Below are positions 16,705 to 26,024 of a DNA stretch of 64,000 nucleotides, piece after piece. This stretch comes from Chitinimonas sp036961565 (GTDB taxonomy: Bacteria; Pseudomonadota; Gammaproteobacteria; Burkholderiales; Chitinimonadaceae): the NCBI RefSeq assembly GCF_036961565.1, contig NZ_JBAMDD010000021.1:1-64000 (forward strand), in the 5' to 3' direction. The notes under the pieces are model-generated. The model saw only the letters and a list, made by a program, of their open reading frames with translations. It made no database searches and was not told where the DNA came from. Numbering within the stretch: position 1 is the stretch's first letter; the number at the start of each line of letters is the position of its first letter. A program made the position numbers and the translations under genes.

Positions 16705-18177
16705 ATGTCCAACGAGCGAGTCGCAACCCTCTATGTCGCTCTGGCAGACGAAATTGCTGCGCAGATGGCGACGGGCACCCTGCGTGCCGGTGACAAGCTC
16801 CCCAGCCTGCGGGAACTGCGCGACAAGCGTGGCGTCAGCCTGTCCACCGTTACCGAGGCTTTTCGCCTGCTGGAAGACCGGGGGCTGATCGAAGCAAGGC
16901 CACAGTCCGGCTTTTTTGTGCGGCACAAGCTGGTCGAGCCACCACCCACCTCGCGCCCCTCTACCGAACCTGCCGCCGTGACGGTCAACCGGCGCTTGTG
17001 GGACTACCTGCAACTGACGCGCGGCAAGCAGCATGGCTTTTGTTATGCGGTGATGGCCCCGGAGTGCTTTCCCAACAGCCAGTTGCAGAAGCTGATGAAC
17101 GAGGCCTTGCGGCAGTCACCCACCTTGCTGTCGGAGTACGGTGGTACCCGAGGGTTGGAAGTGCTACGGCGCCAGGTGGCAAGGCATGCCATGGAGTGGG
17201 GTGGGCGGCTCAGCGCCGACGACGTGCAGATCACGGCGGGCGGCATAGAGGCGCTCAATCTGGCGCTGCGAGCCACCACCCAGCCGGGTGATGTGGTGGC
17301 GGTGGAGTCACCCACCTATTTTGGCTTACTGCAGTTGTTCGAGTCCATGGGGCTCAAGGCGCTGGAGATACCCACCGATCCCGAGCATGGCATCTCCCTG
17401 CCGGCGCTGGAGCTGGCGACTCGTGATGGCGGTGTGGCGGCCTGCGTGCTGATGCCCAACTTCAGCAACCCCACCGGCAGCCTGATGAGCGATACGGCCA
17501 AGCAGCAGTTGGTGCGCTTGCTGGCCGAGCGGCAGGTGCCGCTGATTGAGGACGATATCTATGGCGAGTTCTACCAGGGCCGCGAGCGACCGAGGCCAGC
17601 CAAGGCCTTTGATGAAACCGGCAATGTGCTGTACGTGGCCAGCTATACCAAGCTGGTGGCGCCCGGCATGCGGGTGGGCTGGATAGCCCCTGGCCGCTAT
17701 CGCTCAAGGGTGGAGATACTGAAATACATCAATACCTTCTCTACCCCTGCCATTACTCAGGCAACGCTGGCGCGTTTTCTGGAAAGTGGTGGCTACGATC
17801 ACCATATGCGGCGCTTGCGCAAGCTGTGCAACAACCAGCTGGCCAGGCTGAATGACGGTCTGGACCGGTATTTCCCGGCCGGCACCCGCTGGACCCAGCC
17901 CAAGGGCGGCTATCTGTGCTGGGTGGAGCTACCCCAGGGGGCAGACAGCACGGCGTTGCTCAGGCAGTCGGCGGAGGAAGGGATCAGTTTTGCTCCCGGC
18001 CCCTTGTTCTCGGCCCGTCATGCCTACCGCAACTACCTGCGCCTGTGCGCGGGCGAGCCGTGGTCGGACCAGGTGGAGGCCAGGCTCAGGCGGCTGGGGG
18101 AGCTGGTACACCGGCAGCTGGATGCGGTACCGGCAAGGTTGAGCAGTGATAGCCACGCCTTGTTCGAGCTGGGCTGA
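16705..18177 (+). CDS. MocR-type regulator: GntR domain fused to aminotransferase domain
   Basis: 490 residues from the ATG at 16705 (CAAGGA eight bases upstream); earlier in-frame codons lie in the divergent promoter. Residues 1-75 are a GntR winged helix (GDKLPSLRELRDKRGVSLSTVTEA). Residues 110-480 are a fold-type I aminotransferase with the PLP lysine in ASYTKLVAPGMRVGW and substrate-binding PNFSNPTG. MocR proteins sense PLP adducts and regulate adjacent genes such as those for vitamin B6 or amine metabolism. Target and ligand are not identifiable here; the divergent DUF2917 gene is the obvious candidate. Confidence 0.92.
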   Translation: MSNERVATLYVALADEIAAQMATGTLRAGDKLPSLRELRDKRGVSLSTVTEAFRLLEDRGLIEARPQSGFFVRHKLVEPPPTSRPSTEPAAVTVNRRLWDYLQLTRGKQHGFCYAVMAPECFPNSQLQKLMNEALRQSPTLLSEYGGTRGLEVLRRQVARHAMEWGGRLSADDVQITAGGIEALNLALRATTQPGDVVAVESPTYFGLLQLFESMGLKALEIPTDPEHGISLPALELATRDGGVAACVLMPNFSNPTGSLMSDTAKQQLVRLLAERQVPLIEDDIYGEFYQGRERPRPAKAFDETGNVLYVASYTKLVAPGMRVGWIAPGRYRSRVEILKYINTFSTPAITQATLARFLESGGYDHHMRRLRKLCNNQLARLNDGLDRYFPAGTRWTQPKGGYLCWVELPQGADSTALLRQSAEEGISFAPGPLFSARHAYRNYLRLCAGEPWSDQVEARLRRLGELVHRQLDAVPARLSSDSHALFELG

Positions 18178-18197
18178 TACCTGCACTCATAGGTAGG

Positions 18198-18656
18198 TCA
18201 GGCGTCTTGATCCAGCCCGGTGCGGGCATCCAGCACGCAGCGCCAGTAGCGGATACGGCCCTCAAAGGTCTTACCGGCCAGTTGCACATACTCATGGGCC
18301 CCGCGCGAGTGCCGTGCCGAGAAGATCAGGCTCTCGGCGCGGGTGACCGAGGTGAACTGCTCCCAGGCGCGAGTCAGGCTCTCGGCGTCAGGGTGCGTCA
18401 GTATCAGGGCGCTGATGATGGCGAGGTCGGCATCGGCCTCGCGCCTTAGCATCAGCAAGTCGATAGACAATTGCTTGTTCATTTCGGCCAGCTCACAGAC
18501 CAGGATATTGAGCTTGGGTATGGCCGCCTCTGGCGTGATGGAGGCTTCTGGTGCTGTCATGGCTGGCGCGGTGTCGACCGCCGCAGTATCGACTGCCGCG
18601 GTGTCGACCGCCGCAGCATCGGCTGCCGCAGCATCTGCATAGTGTTCGTGGCGCAT
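18198..18656 (-). CDS. Hypothetical helical protein coupled to the chemoreceptor gene
   Basis: 152 residues, unrecognised. An Ala/Asp/Val/Thr repeat near the N-terminus (about residues 9-30) is encoded by 15-base tandem repeats. The rest is predicted helical (LNILVCELAEMNKQLSIDLLMLRRE) with a C-terminal basic/aromatic segment (FEGRIRYWRCVLDA). The start lies only 2 bases after the chemoreceptor stop, so it is almost certainly co-translated with it. It might be an accessory of that receptor, but nothing in the sequence proves this. Confidence 0.7.
   Translation of the reverse strand: MRHEHYADAAAADAAAVDTAAVDTAAVDTAPAMTAPEASITPEAAIPKLNILVCELAEMNKQLSIDLLMLRREADADLAIISALILTHPDAESLTRAWEQFTSVTRAESLIFSARHSRGAHEYVQLAGKTFEGRIRYWRCVLDARTGLDQDA
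18571..18630. repeat. Four 15-base tandem repeats in coding sequence
   Basis: Units begin at 18571, 18586, 18601 and 18616 with consensus GTRTCGACYGCCGCR (the last unit diverges to GCATCGGCTGCCGCA); units 1 and 3 are identical. A partial fifth unit follows. They encode A-A-V-D-T pentapeptides on the minus strand. Unit length is a multiple of three, so copy-number change would keep the frame and vary the N-terminal arm. Confidence 0.85.
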
Positions 18657-18658
18657 GA

Positions 18659-20695
18659 TCAGGCCTCATTGAAACGGAAGGTCGAGACTTTTTGTTCCAG
18701 GCCCATGGCCAGGCCACGCAACTGCTCGGCCGTTGCTGCAGATGATTCAGCGGCCTGGGTATTCTGTTCGGACATCTGGGCAATGGTCTCGACCTTGCCG
18801 GCTACTTCATGCGCTACCGAAGATTGCTCTTTCAGCAAGGCAGTAATCTCGCTGACTACCTCCACCACGCGGGCCGAGCCCTCACGTATCTGGGCAATGG
18901 CCGAACCCGCCTGACTGGCCAGATCTACACCGCTTTCCACCTGTTCGACACCCTCGCCCATGCCATCCACCACGCCTTGGGTGCCTTGCTGGATGCGTGC
19001 CACCATCTCGCCTATCTGCTTGGTGGAAGCGGTGGTGCGTTCAGCCAGTTTGCGCACCTCGTCGGCTACCACGGCGAAGCCACGGCCGGTTTCGCCCGCC
19101 CGTGCCGCCTCGATGGCAGCGTTCAGCGCCAGTAGATTGGTCTGGTCAGCGATTTCCTTTATGACGCCCACGATGCCACTGATGGCCTCGGCATCCTTGC
19201 CCAGGGCGCTGACATTGCTGGAGGCGCTGCGTACGGCTTGCGCAATCTGCTCCATGCTCTCCACTGTTTCATTGATCACAGCCCCACCTTCGCTGGAGGC
19301 CTTGCCCGAATCGGTGGAGAGCCGGTGGGCATCGTTCGCATTGTCCGACATATGGCTGATGCTGACCGTGAGCTCCTCTACTGCCGCGGCCATGGCCGCC
19401 GCAGCATTACTTTGCTCACAGGTGGAACTGGCTACCTGGGTGCTGATACTGGCCACATTGCTGGCCGCTGACATCAGTTCACGGGCACTACCCTGAATAT
19501 CGCGCATGGTATTGCCCAGCTTCTCTGCGAGCTGACGGGCACTGTGGGCGATATGGCTCATTTCGTCATTGCCCTTGACTGCCGGTGGGGCGGTGAAGTC
19601 GCCATCGGACAGGCGCGCCATGTCAGCCTCAAGCGCCTCGGCTCGCAGGGTTAGGTCGCGGGCGAAGCCGGCGATCAGCCAACCAACCACGAGCAGCACA
19701 GTCAAGGCAGCCGAAGCCTCAATGGCAAGCATGGTTTTTCCCTGCCTGACTCGATCTGTCAAAGTGTGTTTGACGACGCGTTCTTGCAAAAAGTCATTGA
19801 AACGATCCTGGTTGGCTAGTGTGGTGCTGACCTGCTTAAAGTATGCCGATGCATCCTTGCCCAATGTGCCGGGCTCTATTACCTGTTTGTTCAAATCTTG
19901 CTGCAACTCGGTTAGTGCTTGCATGACTGGCTTCCATTCTGCGTTGAGCTTGGTACTCAGCTCAGGATGAAAATCATCAATCAGCTCGATATCGTTGTTG
20001 ATGCGATCGAGGTTTGAGGCGACTTCCCGGTTCAACAAGGCATCCAGCCTGCCCAGGGTGCGTTCGTCCACCCCCTTGGCAGCCATGGCGGCAAGCAAAC
20101 CCCGGGTTTGCGCGATCCGTTCTCTGAGGCGAGGTAGCTGGTCCACCATGGTCACGATCAGGTAATAGGCATCGGCTTGCGGGTCCAGCAACAGCCCGGT
20201 GTCGCCCGCCACATGGTGGCGGTATTCATTGATCAGGGTAATTAGGCGGGTATGGGCTTCAAAATTATCTGCGGCACTCTTGCTGCGCCAATCCGATTTG
20301 AGTTGCTGCCAGTTGCTGGTGATGGCGTTGACCTTGTCCTTCCATTGGTCAGCGTGCAAAAGTTTTTCCTGCGCTGCCAATTTGTCCAGTGCGCTGTCCG
20401 CCTCTACTACAGATTCACGCACCACGCTCTCGAGCGAGTTATCGCCATTCAGCTGGGTTGTGGTTGCTCCACGATGGCTGGCCACGGCGTTAGCGAAGGG
20501 GGTGAGTGCCTTGATGTATTCGGCGCCCGCCAACTCAGTTTGGTCGCGTTGGATATCGGCGTAACTGCCCATTGCAGCATTCGTTAGGAGTATCAGGCCA
20601 GGCAGTACCGAAACCAGAAAAATCAGCAGGAACTTGCGCCGGTAACTTAGCGCTCGCGATAGTTTGATTGCAGGGCGTAGCAGGGTGGAGAACAT
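18659..20695 (-). CDS. Methyl-accepting chemotaxis protein
   Basis: 678 residues from the ATG at 20695 (AAGGAAG upstream). The first membrane segment is near residues 22-42. A long periplasmic helical sensor domain (about 45-330) contains a nitrate/sulphonate-type four-helix pattern but no identifiable ligand motif. The second membrane segment and HAMP follow (about 335-410), then the signalling domain with the hairpin tip EIADQTNLLALNAAIEAARA. The protein ends in RFNEA without a CheR-binding pentapeptide, so adaptation depends on other receptors. It lies 32 bases after the HD-GYP gene on the same strand. Confidence 0.92.
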   Translation of the reverse strand: MFSTLLRPAIKLSRALSYRRKFLLIFLVSVLPGLILLTNAAMGSYADIQRDQTELAGAEYIKALTPFANAVASHRGATTTQLNGDNSLESVVRESVVEADSALDKLAAQEKLLHADQWKDKVNAITSNWQQLKSDWRSKSAADNFEAHTRLITLINEYRHHVAGDTGLLLDPQADAYYLIVTMVDQLPRLRERIAQTRGLLAAMAAKGVDERTLGRLDALLNREVASNLDRINNDIELIDDFHPELSTKLNAEWKPVMQALTELQQDLNKQVIEPGTLGKDASAYFKQVSTTLANQDRFNDFLQERVVKHTLTDRVRQGKTMLAIEASAALTVLLVVGWLIAGFARDLTLRAEALEADMARLSDGDFTAPPAVKGNDEMSHIAHSARQLAEKLGNTMRDIQGSARELMSAASNVASISTQVASSTCEQSNAAAAMAAAVEELTVSISHMSDNANDAHRLSTDSGKASSEGGAVINETVESMEQIAQAVRSASSNVSALGKDAEAISGIVGVIKEIADQTNLLALNAAIEAARAGETGRGFAVVADEVRKLAERTTASTKQIGEMVARIQQGTQGVVDGMGEGVEQVESGVDLASQAGSAIAQIREGSARVVEVVSEITALLKEQSSVAHEVAGKVETIAQMSEQNTQAAESSAATAEQLRGLAMGLEQKVSTFRFNEA

Positions 20696-20727
20696 GATGG
20701 CTTCCTTGTTGCCTCTGGGGAGACATG

Positions 20728-21942
20728 TCAATTGAACTTGGCGAGGTCGATGCCCCACTTCTCTGCTTTTTCGTGTCCGGTAATGGCATCGGCGCCACCG
20801 CGGCCCATGGGGCGCGACAGGTCGACGATCTGCGGGGTGAGGTAGTGCCGTTTCTGGGTGTCGTAGAACACCTTGAGCTTGGGCTGCAGCAGGCTGTCGG
20901 GATGGTGTTCCACCACGATGCCCAGCCGGCCGCTTTCCAGCAGCACCAGGGTGCCGACGGGATAGATGCCGATGCAGCGGGTAAAGGCCTTGACCAGATC
21001 GGGGTCGAGGTGGGTCTTACTCCACTCGAATATCTTGCGCAGCGCCTCGGTGGGGGGCATGCCCTTGTGGTAGCAACGGTCTGCGGTGATAGCGTCGTAG
21101 ACATCGACGATGGCGGCCATGCGCGCCAGGGTGCTGATGTTGTTGGCAGTCAGCCTGTGGGGGTAGCCCGATCCATCAATGCGCTCGTGGTGGTGCAGGG
21201 TAATATCCAGCGGGATTTCATCTATCCCTTCGCTTTGCCTCAGCAGTTCAAAGCCATCCATGGGGTGGCGCTTGATGGTGGTGAACTCTTCGTCGGTGAG
21301 GCGGCCAGGCTTGTTCAGTATCTCGTCCGGCACCAGAGCCTTGCCGGTATCGTGCAGCAGCCCACCTAGGCCAGCCTGGTGCACGGTCTGGAGGTCAAAA
21401 CCCGCCGACAGCGTAAAGGCGATCATCAGCGTGCCTACGCTAACCGAATGCAGGAAGGTGTATTCGTCCTTGTTCTTGATATGCGAGAGCCCAATCAGGG
21501 CGCCGGGGTTACGCAGCATGGATTCCGTCAGTGCGGTCACCATGGGCTCGACTTCTTCCAGCCGTATGGCGTGGCCCAGTCGGGCGTCACGCATCACATT
21601 CTTGACCAGCTTGGTGGCCTGGCCGCGCAGGTTGCGGGCGCGGCCTGCTTCTTCTTGCAGAGATACCTGCTGCACGATGACCGGCTTGGCCTGCGCCACG
21701 GCCAGCAGCTCCTTGTCTAGCTGCTGCTGTAGCTCTTCATCGGTCTGGGCATGGGGGGCGTCCAGCCCCAGTTCGGTATCTACGGCAACAGTACGGATTC
21801 CACAGGCTAAGATAGTCTGTATGTCGTGCTCGCTCTCCAGCCTGAACTGCGAGCGCATAAAGGGATGCGCAGACCAATCCACACCCAGATCATGGACATA
21901 CATGCCGACTTTCAGCTCCTGACTGGGGACATGCTTGATCAT
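20728..21942 (-). CDS. HD-GYP cyclic-di-GMP phosphodiesterase
   Basis: 404 residues from the ATG at 21942 (GGAG upstream); a longer in-frame extension is rejected. The N-terminal DUF3391 domain (about 1-130) precedes the HD-GYP domain (about 150-340). Catalytic His197-Asp198 lie in LLHDTGKALVPDEIL, and the GYP signature HHHERIDGSGYP spans residues 250-261. All metal ligands appear present, so it should hydrolyse cyclic di-GMP. It is divergent from the LuxR-type regulator gene, sharing a promoter region with a symmetrical operator candidate, and lies upstream of the chemoreceptor on one transcript. Confidence 0.93.
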   Translation of the reverse strand: MIKHVPSQELKVGMYVHDLGVDWSAHPFMRSQFRLESEHDIQTILACGIRTVAVDTELGLDAPHAQTDEELQQQLDKELLAVAQAKPVIVQQVSLQEEAGRARNLRGQATKLVKNVMRDARLGHAIRLEEVEPMVTALTESMLRNPGALIGLSHIKNKDEYTFLHSVSVGTLMIAFTLSAGFDLQTVHQAGLGGLLHDTGKALVPDEILNKPGRLTDEEFTTIKRHPMDGFELLRQSEGIDEIPLDITLHHHERIDGSGYPHRLTANNISTLARMAAIVDVYDAITADRCYHKGMPPTEALRKIFEWSKTHLDPDLVKAFTRCIGIYPVGTLVLLESGRLGIVVEHHPDSLLQPKLKVFYDTQKRHYLTPQIVDLSRPMGRGGADAITGHEKAEKWGIDLAKFN

Positions 21943-22022
21943 GGATTGCTCCGATGCTTTGCGGCGGGGTTTGATGTGGGTGTGCATGCGATGCATTCTG
22001 CGCGGCACCAGAGGATGGGGTA

Positions 22023-22040
22023 ACTAGGTCGATGCCTAGT
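22023..22040. promoter_or_regulatory. Inverted repeat ACTAGG-N6-CCTAGT, copy 1
   Basis: A perfect 6-base inverted repeat with a 6-base spacer lies 40 bases before the LuxR-type regulator start and in the divergent gap with the HD-GYP gene. Over 22 bases (from GGG at the left) it agrees at 17 positions with the copy at 22739-22756. LuxR/NarL-type regulators bind such symmetrical sites, so autoregulation is the simplest explanation. Confidence 0.6.
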
Positions 22041-22079
22041 GCGCGCGCAGCCGGTTTATGACAAACCAATCAGGTGGCT

Positions 22080-22727
22080 ATGCAGCAAGCCAAAACACCG
22101 CGATACAGGGTGGTAATCGCCGATGACCACTTGCTGGTACGCAAAGGCATACGCGCCTTGGTGGAGGAGCTCGGCCATGAGGTGGTGGCCGAGGCGGATG
22201 AGGGTATTGCTGCCGTGGCTGCTGTTCTGGCGCTTGAGCCAGATCTGGCCTTGGTCGATATCGCCATGCCCGGCCTATCGGGCATAGAAGTGGTGCTGCG
22301 GGTAGCGGGCAGCCTGCCGGGTGTGCGTCTGCTGTATCTCTCTGGCCTGTCGGACAAGGATGCGGTGGTACAGGCGCTGCTGGCGGGTGCCGATGGCTAT
22401 CTGCTCAAGGATTTTCTGCTGGATGACCTGGCGGGCGCCTTGCAAACCGTCATGCGGGGCGAGCGTTACCTGAGCCCCGGCTTGCCAGAAGCCATACATC
22501 AGGCGCTGGAGGGCAGTGAGGAGCCCTTGCTGACCGCCAGGCAGATCGAAGTGCTGCGGGGACTGGCCGATGGCTTGACCCTGAAGCAGATTGCCCGCGC
22601 CATGGAGGTGAGCCCCAAAACGGTGGAGTTTCACCGTGCCAAGCTCAGCGAGCGCCTGGGGATAAAGGATATTCCGGGTCTGGCGCGCTATGCCGCCAGG
22701 ATGGGGTTGGTGGGTGGAAGCGGATAG
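22080..22727 (+). CDS. LuxR/NarL-family response regulator
   Basis: 215 residues from the ATG at 22080; a GTG two codons earlier is possible. The receiver domain (about 8-125) has the acidic pair Asp15-Asp16, phosphoacceptor Asp60 (ALVDIAMPG) and conserved lysine in YLLKDFLLDD. The C-terminal LuxR helix-turn-helix includes LTARQIEVLRGLADGLTLKQIA and SPKTVEFHRAKL. It directly precedes the hybrid kinase-REC-Hpt genes, which are the likely phosphate source. Matching inverted repeats before this gene and before the kinase suggest it controls both transcripts. Confidence 0.93.
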   Translation: MQQAKTPRYRVVIADDHLLVRKGIRALVEELGHEVVAEADEGIAAVAAVLALEPDLALVDIAMPGLSGIEVVLRVAGSLPGVRLLYLSGLSDKDAVVQALLAGADGYLLKDFLLDDLAGALQTVMRGERYLSPGLPEAIHQALEGSEEPLLTARQIEVLRGLADGLTLKQIARAMEVSPKTVEFHRAKLSERLGIKDIPGLARYAARMGLVGGSG

Positions 22728-22738
22728 GCCGGTGGGCA

Positions 22739-22756
22739 ACTAGGTGCTTGCCTAGC
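22739..22756. promoter_or_regulatory. Inverted repeat ACTAGG-N6-CCTAGC, copy 2
   Basis: Same motif as 22023-22040, placed 28 bases before the hybrid kinase start. The shared context AACTAGGTnnnTGCCTAG extends the match beyond the palindrome arms. The position just upstream of the kinase gene argues for a second target of the LuxR-type regulator. Confidence 0.6.
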
Positions 22757-22784
22757 TGACATCCTGCTGGGTTTGCATCAGCCT

Positions 22785-25700
22785 ATGCACATGAACGAAC
22801 TCATCCTTCCCAATATGCTGCAGTCGGCCGGCCCAGGCAGTGTGTGGCGCCACCCCGTGGCTCGGCGCTTCCTGCTTGTTTATTGCTTGCTGGCCTTCAC
22901 GGTACTGGCAGGTCTCGCCGCGGTGCTGTACCTGATGCGGCAACAGGCCTTGGGGCAGTCTGAGCGCGAATTGGCGAACCTGGGCCATCTGCTGGCAGGG
23001 CAGACACGCGACATGATACGCAGTGCCGATATCGTATTGCGTGATACCAGGGACGGGCTGATGCGTGCAAAGCAGGCGGGTGAAGTGCAGACCCCCGCTT
23101 ATTTGCATGAACATTTTCGCCAGCGCATTGCTGGCGTGCCACAGATACGGTCCATGGTGCTGGCCAATGCCAGCTCTGAAATCATTGGCCATTCGCTGAC
23201 CCCTACGCCCCGCTTGGCCATATCGGATACCTCCAGTTTCCGTGCTCACTTGCTGAATGATTCGAATAAGCTGCATGTGGCCGAGCCCCGGCAGTCGCGC
23301 ATAGACGGGCAGTGGGGGGTAGCCCTGTCCCTGCGTATGGAAGATGAATACGGGCAGTTCGATGGCATTATCGGGGCGGCCATTGATCCCAATGTCGTGC
23401 AGCAGTTTTATCGGGCCATCGATCTGGGCGAGGGTACGGCTGTCTCCCTGTTTCGCGCAGATGGCATCTTGCTGGCGCGTTGGCCGCAGGTTGCCAATTC
23501 AATCGGGCTCTCATACAGCAACGATGAGATTTTCACCCAATTGCTGAGCAACAATGAGCAGGGTTTTACCGTGCTGAACAGCACGGTGGACAATCAGCGG
23601 CGACTATTGTTTGCCCAGCGTGTCGGTGAGTATCCGTTTGTGATTGCGGCTTCACGCACCGAAATGGCGACGTTTGCAGACTGGCGGCGTTACGCCGCGG
23701 TGTTAATCGGTGCGGCCGTCCTGCTTTTGCTGGGCACCGGCTGGCTGATGCTGCGCCTGGCAACCCAGGAGGCCAGGCGCAGATCGGCCGAGGATGAGTT
23801 GACGGGGACGGCCCAGCGTCTTCGGCTGATTGATCTGGCATCGCCCGTTGGGCTCTATGTGGCCGACGCCGCAGGCCAGCTCAGCTATGTGAACCCTGCC
23901 TATACCCAATTGCTCGGCGTACCGGCGCTACGTTTGTTGAATCAGGCCTGGATCACGCTGCTGCACCCCGATGACTGCGAGGCTGTCAGTCGTGCCTGGC
24001 AGCAAGCCGTCGAGCGGGGCAAGTCTTTTGCTATGGAGTACCGCTATCTTTGCCCTGATGGCCGTTTGCTTTGGGTCAGCAATCGTGCCGAGCTGACGGT
24101 GGCATTGGAGGGGCGTGGCGGTTTTGTGGGGTCGATAGAGGACATTACTGCGCGGCGTGAGCGGGAGCAGCTGTTGCGCGAGACGCTGTCCTTACAGAAT
24201 GCCGTGCTGGATGGTACGGCCTATTCCATTATTTCCACCGACCGCAGTGGTTTGATACGCAGTTTCAACCGGGGGGCGGAGCAGATGCTGGGTTTCTCTG
24301 CCGCCGAAATGGTCGGCAAGGCGACGCCGGCCCGGTTTCATGATCTGCAAGAGGTAGTGGCCCGGGCGGCGGTGCTGTCGGTTGAGTTGGGTGAGCCTAT
24401 CCCGGTCGGGTTTGAGGTATTCGTGGTCAAGGCCCGTCTTGAGGGGGTGGAGGAGCGGGAGTGGAGCTATATCCGCAAGGATGGCCGGCGCATTCCGGTG
24501 CTGTTGTCGGTGACGCCGCTGCGCGATGAGCTGAGGGAGATCGATGGCTACCTGGGTGTGGCGCATGATCTCTCGGAATTTCGCAAGGTGGACAAGCTCA
24601 AGCGTGAGTTTGTCTCTATCGTCAGCCATGAGCTGCGTACGCCGCTCACCTCCATCCGTGGCTCGTTGGGCCTGGTGGCCGGGGGCATAGGCGGTGCGCT
24701 ACCCGAGCGGGCCAATGAGCTGGTCAGGATAGCCCTGCAGAATGCCGAGCGCCTGGTGCGGTTGATCAACGATATCCTGGACATAGAACGTATCGACGCC
24801 GGCCAGTTGACCCTGCGCGCGCAATGCACCGAGATCATGCCGCTGCTGGAGCAGGCGCTGGCCGATAATCAGGGCTACGCCGACCACCATGGTGTACGTC
24901 TGCAGTGCTTTGGCCAGGTCAATGGCGCGCTGGTGGAGGTGGATGTCGATCGCTTTGGCCAGGTGATGGCCAATCTGCTATCGAATGCCATCAAGTTCTC
25001 GCACTCCGGCGGCGGGGTGGAAGTCTCCGTCATGCGTGATGGCACGCGCTTGCGTATCGAAGTCTGCGACCACGGTCCAGGCATTGCGCCAGCGTTTCGA
25101 GACAAGCTGTTTGAGCGCTTCAGTCAGGCGGACTCCACCGACGCCCGCCGTCGTGACGGTACGGGACTAGGGTTGGCGATATGCAAATCGCTGATGGCGC
25201 AGATGCACGGAGAAATTGGCTGCGATAGCAGCGTAGGGGCGGGTTGTTGTTTCTGGGTGAGCCTGCCTTTGCAGGGGCTGCCAAGCGGGCCTGCCGATAT
25301 GCGGCCGCCTTCGCTGGCCCCCCGGATACTGCTGTTGGAACAGGATGAAAGCTGCGCCGCGCAACTGGCGCGACCGCTGGTGGAGGCGGGTTTCCCGGTG
25401 GAACTGGTGTACGAGGCCAATGAGGCACTGCTGCGTTGGGAAAGCGGACGCTTTGGCGTGGCCTTGGTGGGGCCGCGTGCGGTCAGCGGTGGCGAGGGGC
25501 GGCTGGAGCAGATCATGTCCCGAGACCATCAGGCCAGGGCCATCCTGTTGCTTGGCGATACCCCAACGGCGATACCGGTGGACGCCCGCTTGCCCTGGCC
25601 CCTGGAACCCCAGCAGTTGCTGGCGGGGCTGCGGCGTGTACTGGTGGGTTTGCGCTCTGCCCAGGTATTGCTGATTGACCATGATAGGGCACTGCAAACC

Positions 25701-26024
25701 CAGTTGGGGGCCCTCTTGCCACAGGGTGTGGCTTTGGATGGTGCCGATACCTTGTCTGCTGCACGCCATATGCTGTGCTGCCGTGATTATGACTTGGTGC
25801 TACTGGATCCGGCATTGCCAGATGGTGATGGGCTGGCATTGCTGCCGCTGTTGTATGGCTTGCCACTGCGCCCCGAAATTATCTTGCACACTTCAGAGGC
25901 GGCGCTGGATACCGGCCTGACGGGGGCGCTGCACCGCGTACCCAAGGATGGCAGCGTGGAGGCTGTAGCCGACTTGATCAATCAGAAACTACGGCAGCGC
26001 CGTGGGCAGGAAGGCACACAATGA
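22785..26024 (+). CDS. Hybrid sensor histidine kinase with two PAS domains and two receivers
   Basis: 1079 residues from the ATG at 22785; a TTG at 22773 or ATG at 22791 are alternatives. Order: membrane segment (about 30-50), periplasmic dCACHE-like sensor (about 55-295), second membrane segment (about 300-325), two PAS/PAC domains (about 345-465 and 470-600), HisKA with His615 in IVSHELRTP, HATPase with NLLSNAIKFSHSG and GTGLGLAI, then two receivers. The first receiver lacks the phosphoacceptor (VALVGPR where Asp is expected) and the lysine. The second has Asp1008 (LLDPALPDGDG) and VPKD. It overlaps the REC gene by ATGA, and Hpt follows: a multistep phosphorelay. Confidence 0.92.
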   Translation: MHMNELILPNMLQSAGPGSVWRHPVARRFLLVYCLLAFTVLAGLAAVLYLMRQQALGQSERELANLGHLLAGQTRDMIRSADIVLRDTRDGLMRAKQAGEVQTPAYLHEHFRQRIAGVPQIRSMVLANASSEIIGHSLTPTPRLAISDTSSFRAHLLNDSNKLHVAEPRQSRIDGQWGVALSLRMEDEYGQFDGIIGAAIDPNVVQQFYRAIDLGEGTAVSLFRADGILLARWPQVANSIGLSYSNDEIFTQLLSNNEQGFTVLNSTVDNQRRLLFAQRVGEYPFVIAASRTEMATFADWRRYAAVLIGAAVLLLLGTGWLMLRLATQEARRRSAEDELTGTAQRLRLIDLASPVGLYVADAAGQLSYVNPAYTQLLGVPALRLLNQAWITLLHPDDCEAVSRAWQQAVERGKSFAMEYRYLCPDGRLLWVSNRAELTVALEGRGGFVGSIEDITARREREQLLRETLSLQNAVLDGTAYSIISTDRSGLIRSFNRGAEQMLGFSAAEMVGKATPARFHDLQEVVARAAVLSVELGEPIPVGFEVFVVKARLEGVEEREWSYIRKDGRRIPVLLSVTPLRDELREIDGYLGVAHDLSEFRKVDKLKREFVSIVSHELRTPLTSIRGSLGLVAGGIGGALPERANELVRIALQNAERLVRLINDILDIERIDAGQLTLRAQCTEIMPLLEQALADNQGYADHHGVRLQCFGQVNGALVEVDVDRFGQVMANLLSNAIKFSHSGGGVEVSVMRDGTRLRIEVCDHGPGIAPAFRDKLFERFSQADSTDARRRDGTGLGLAICKSLMAQMHGEIGCDSSVGAGCCFWVSLPLQGLPSGPADMRPPSLAPRILLLEQDESCAAQLARPLVEAGFPVELVYEANEALLRWESGRFGVALVGPRAVSGGEGRLEQIMSRDHQARAILLLGDTPTAIPVDARLPWPLEPQQLLAGLRRVLVGLRSAQVLLIDHDRALQTQLGALLPQGVALDGADTLSAARHMLCCRDYDLVLLDPALPDGDGLALLPLLYGLPLRPEIILHTSEAALDTGLTGALHRVPKDGSVEAVADLINQKLRQRRGQEGTQ

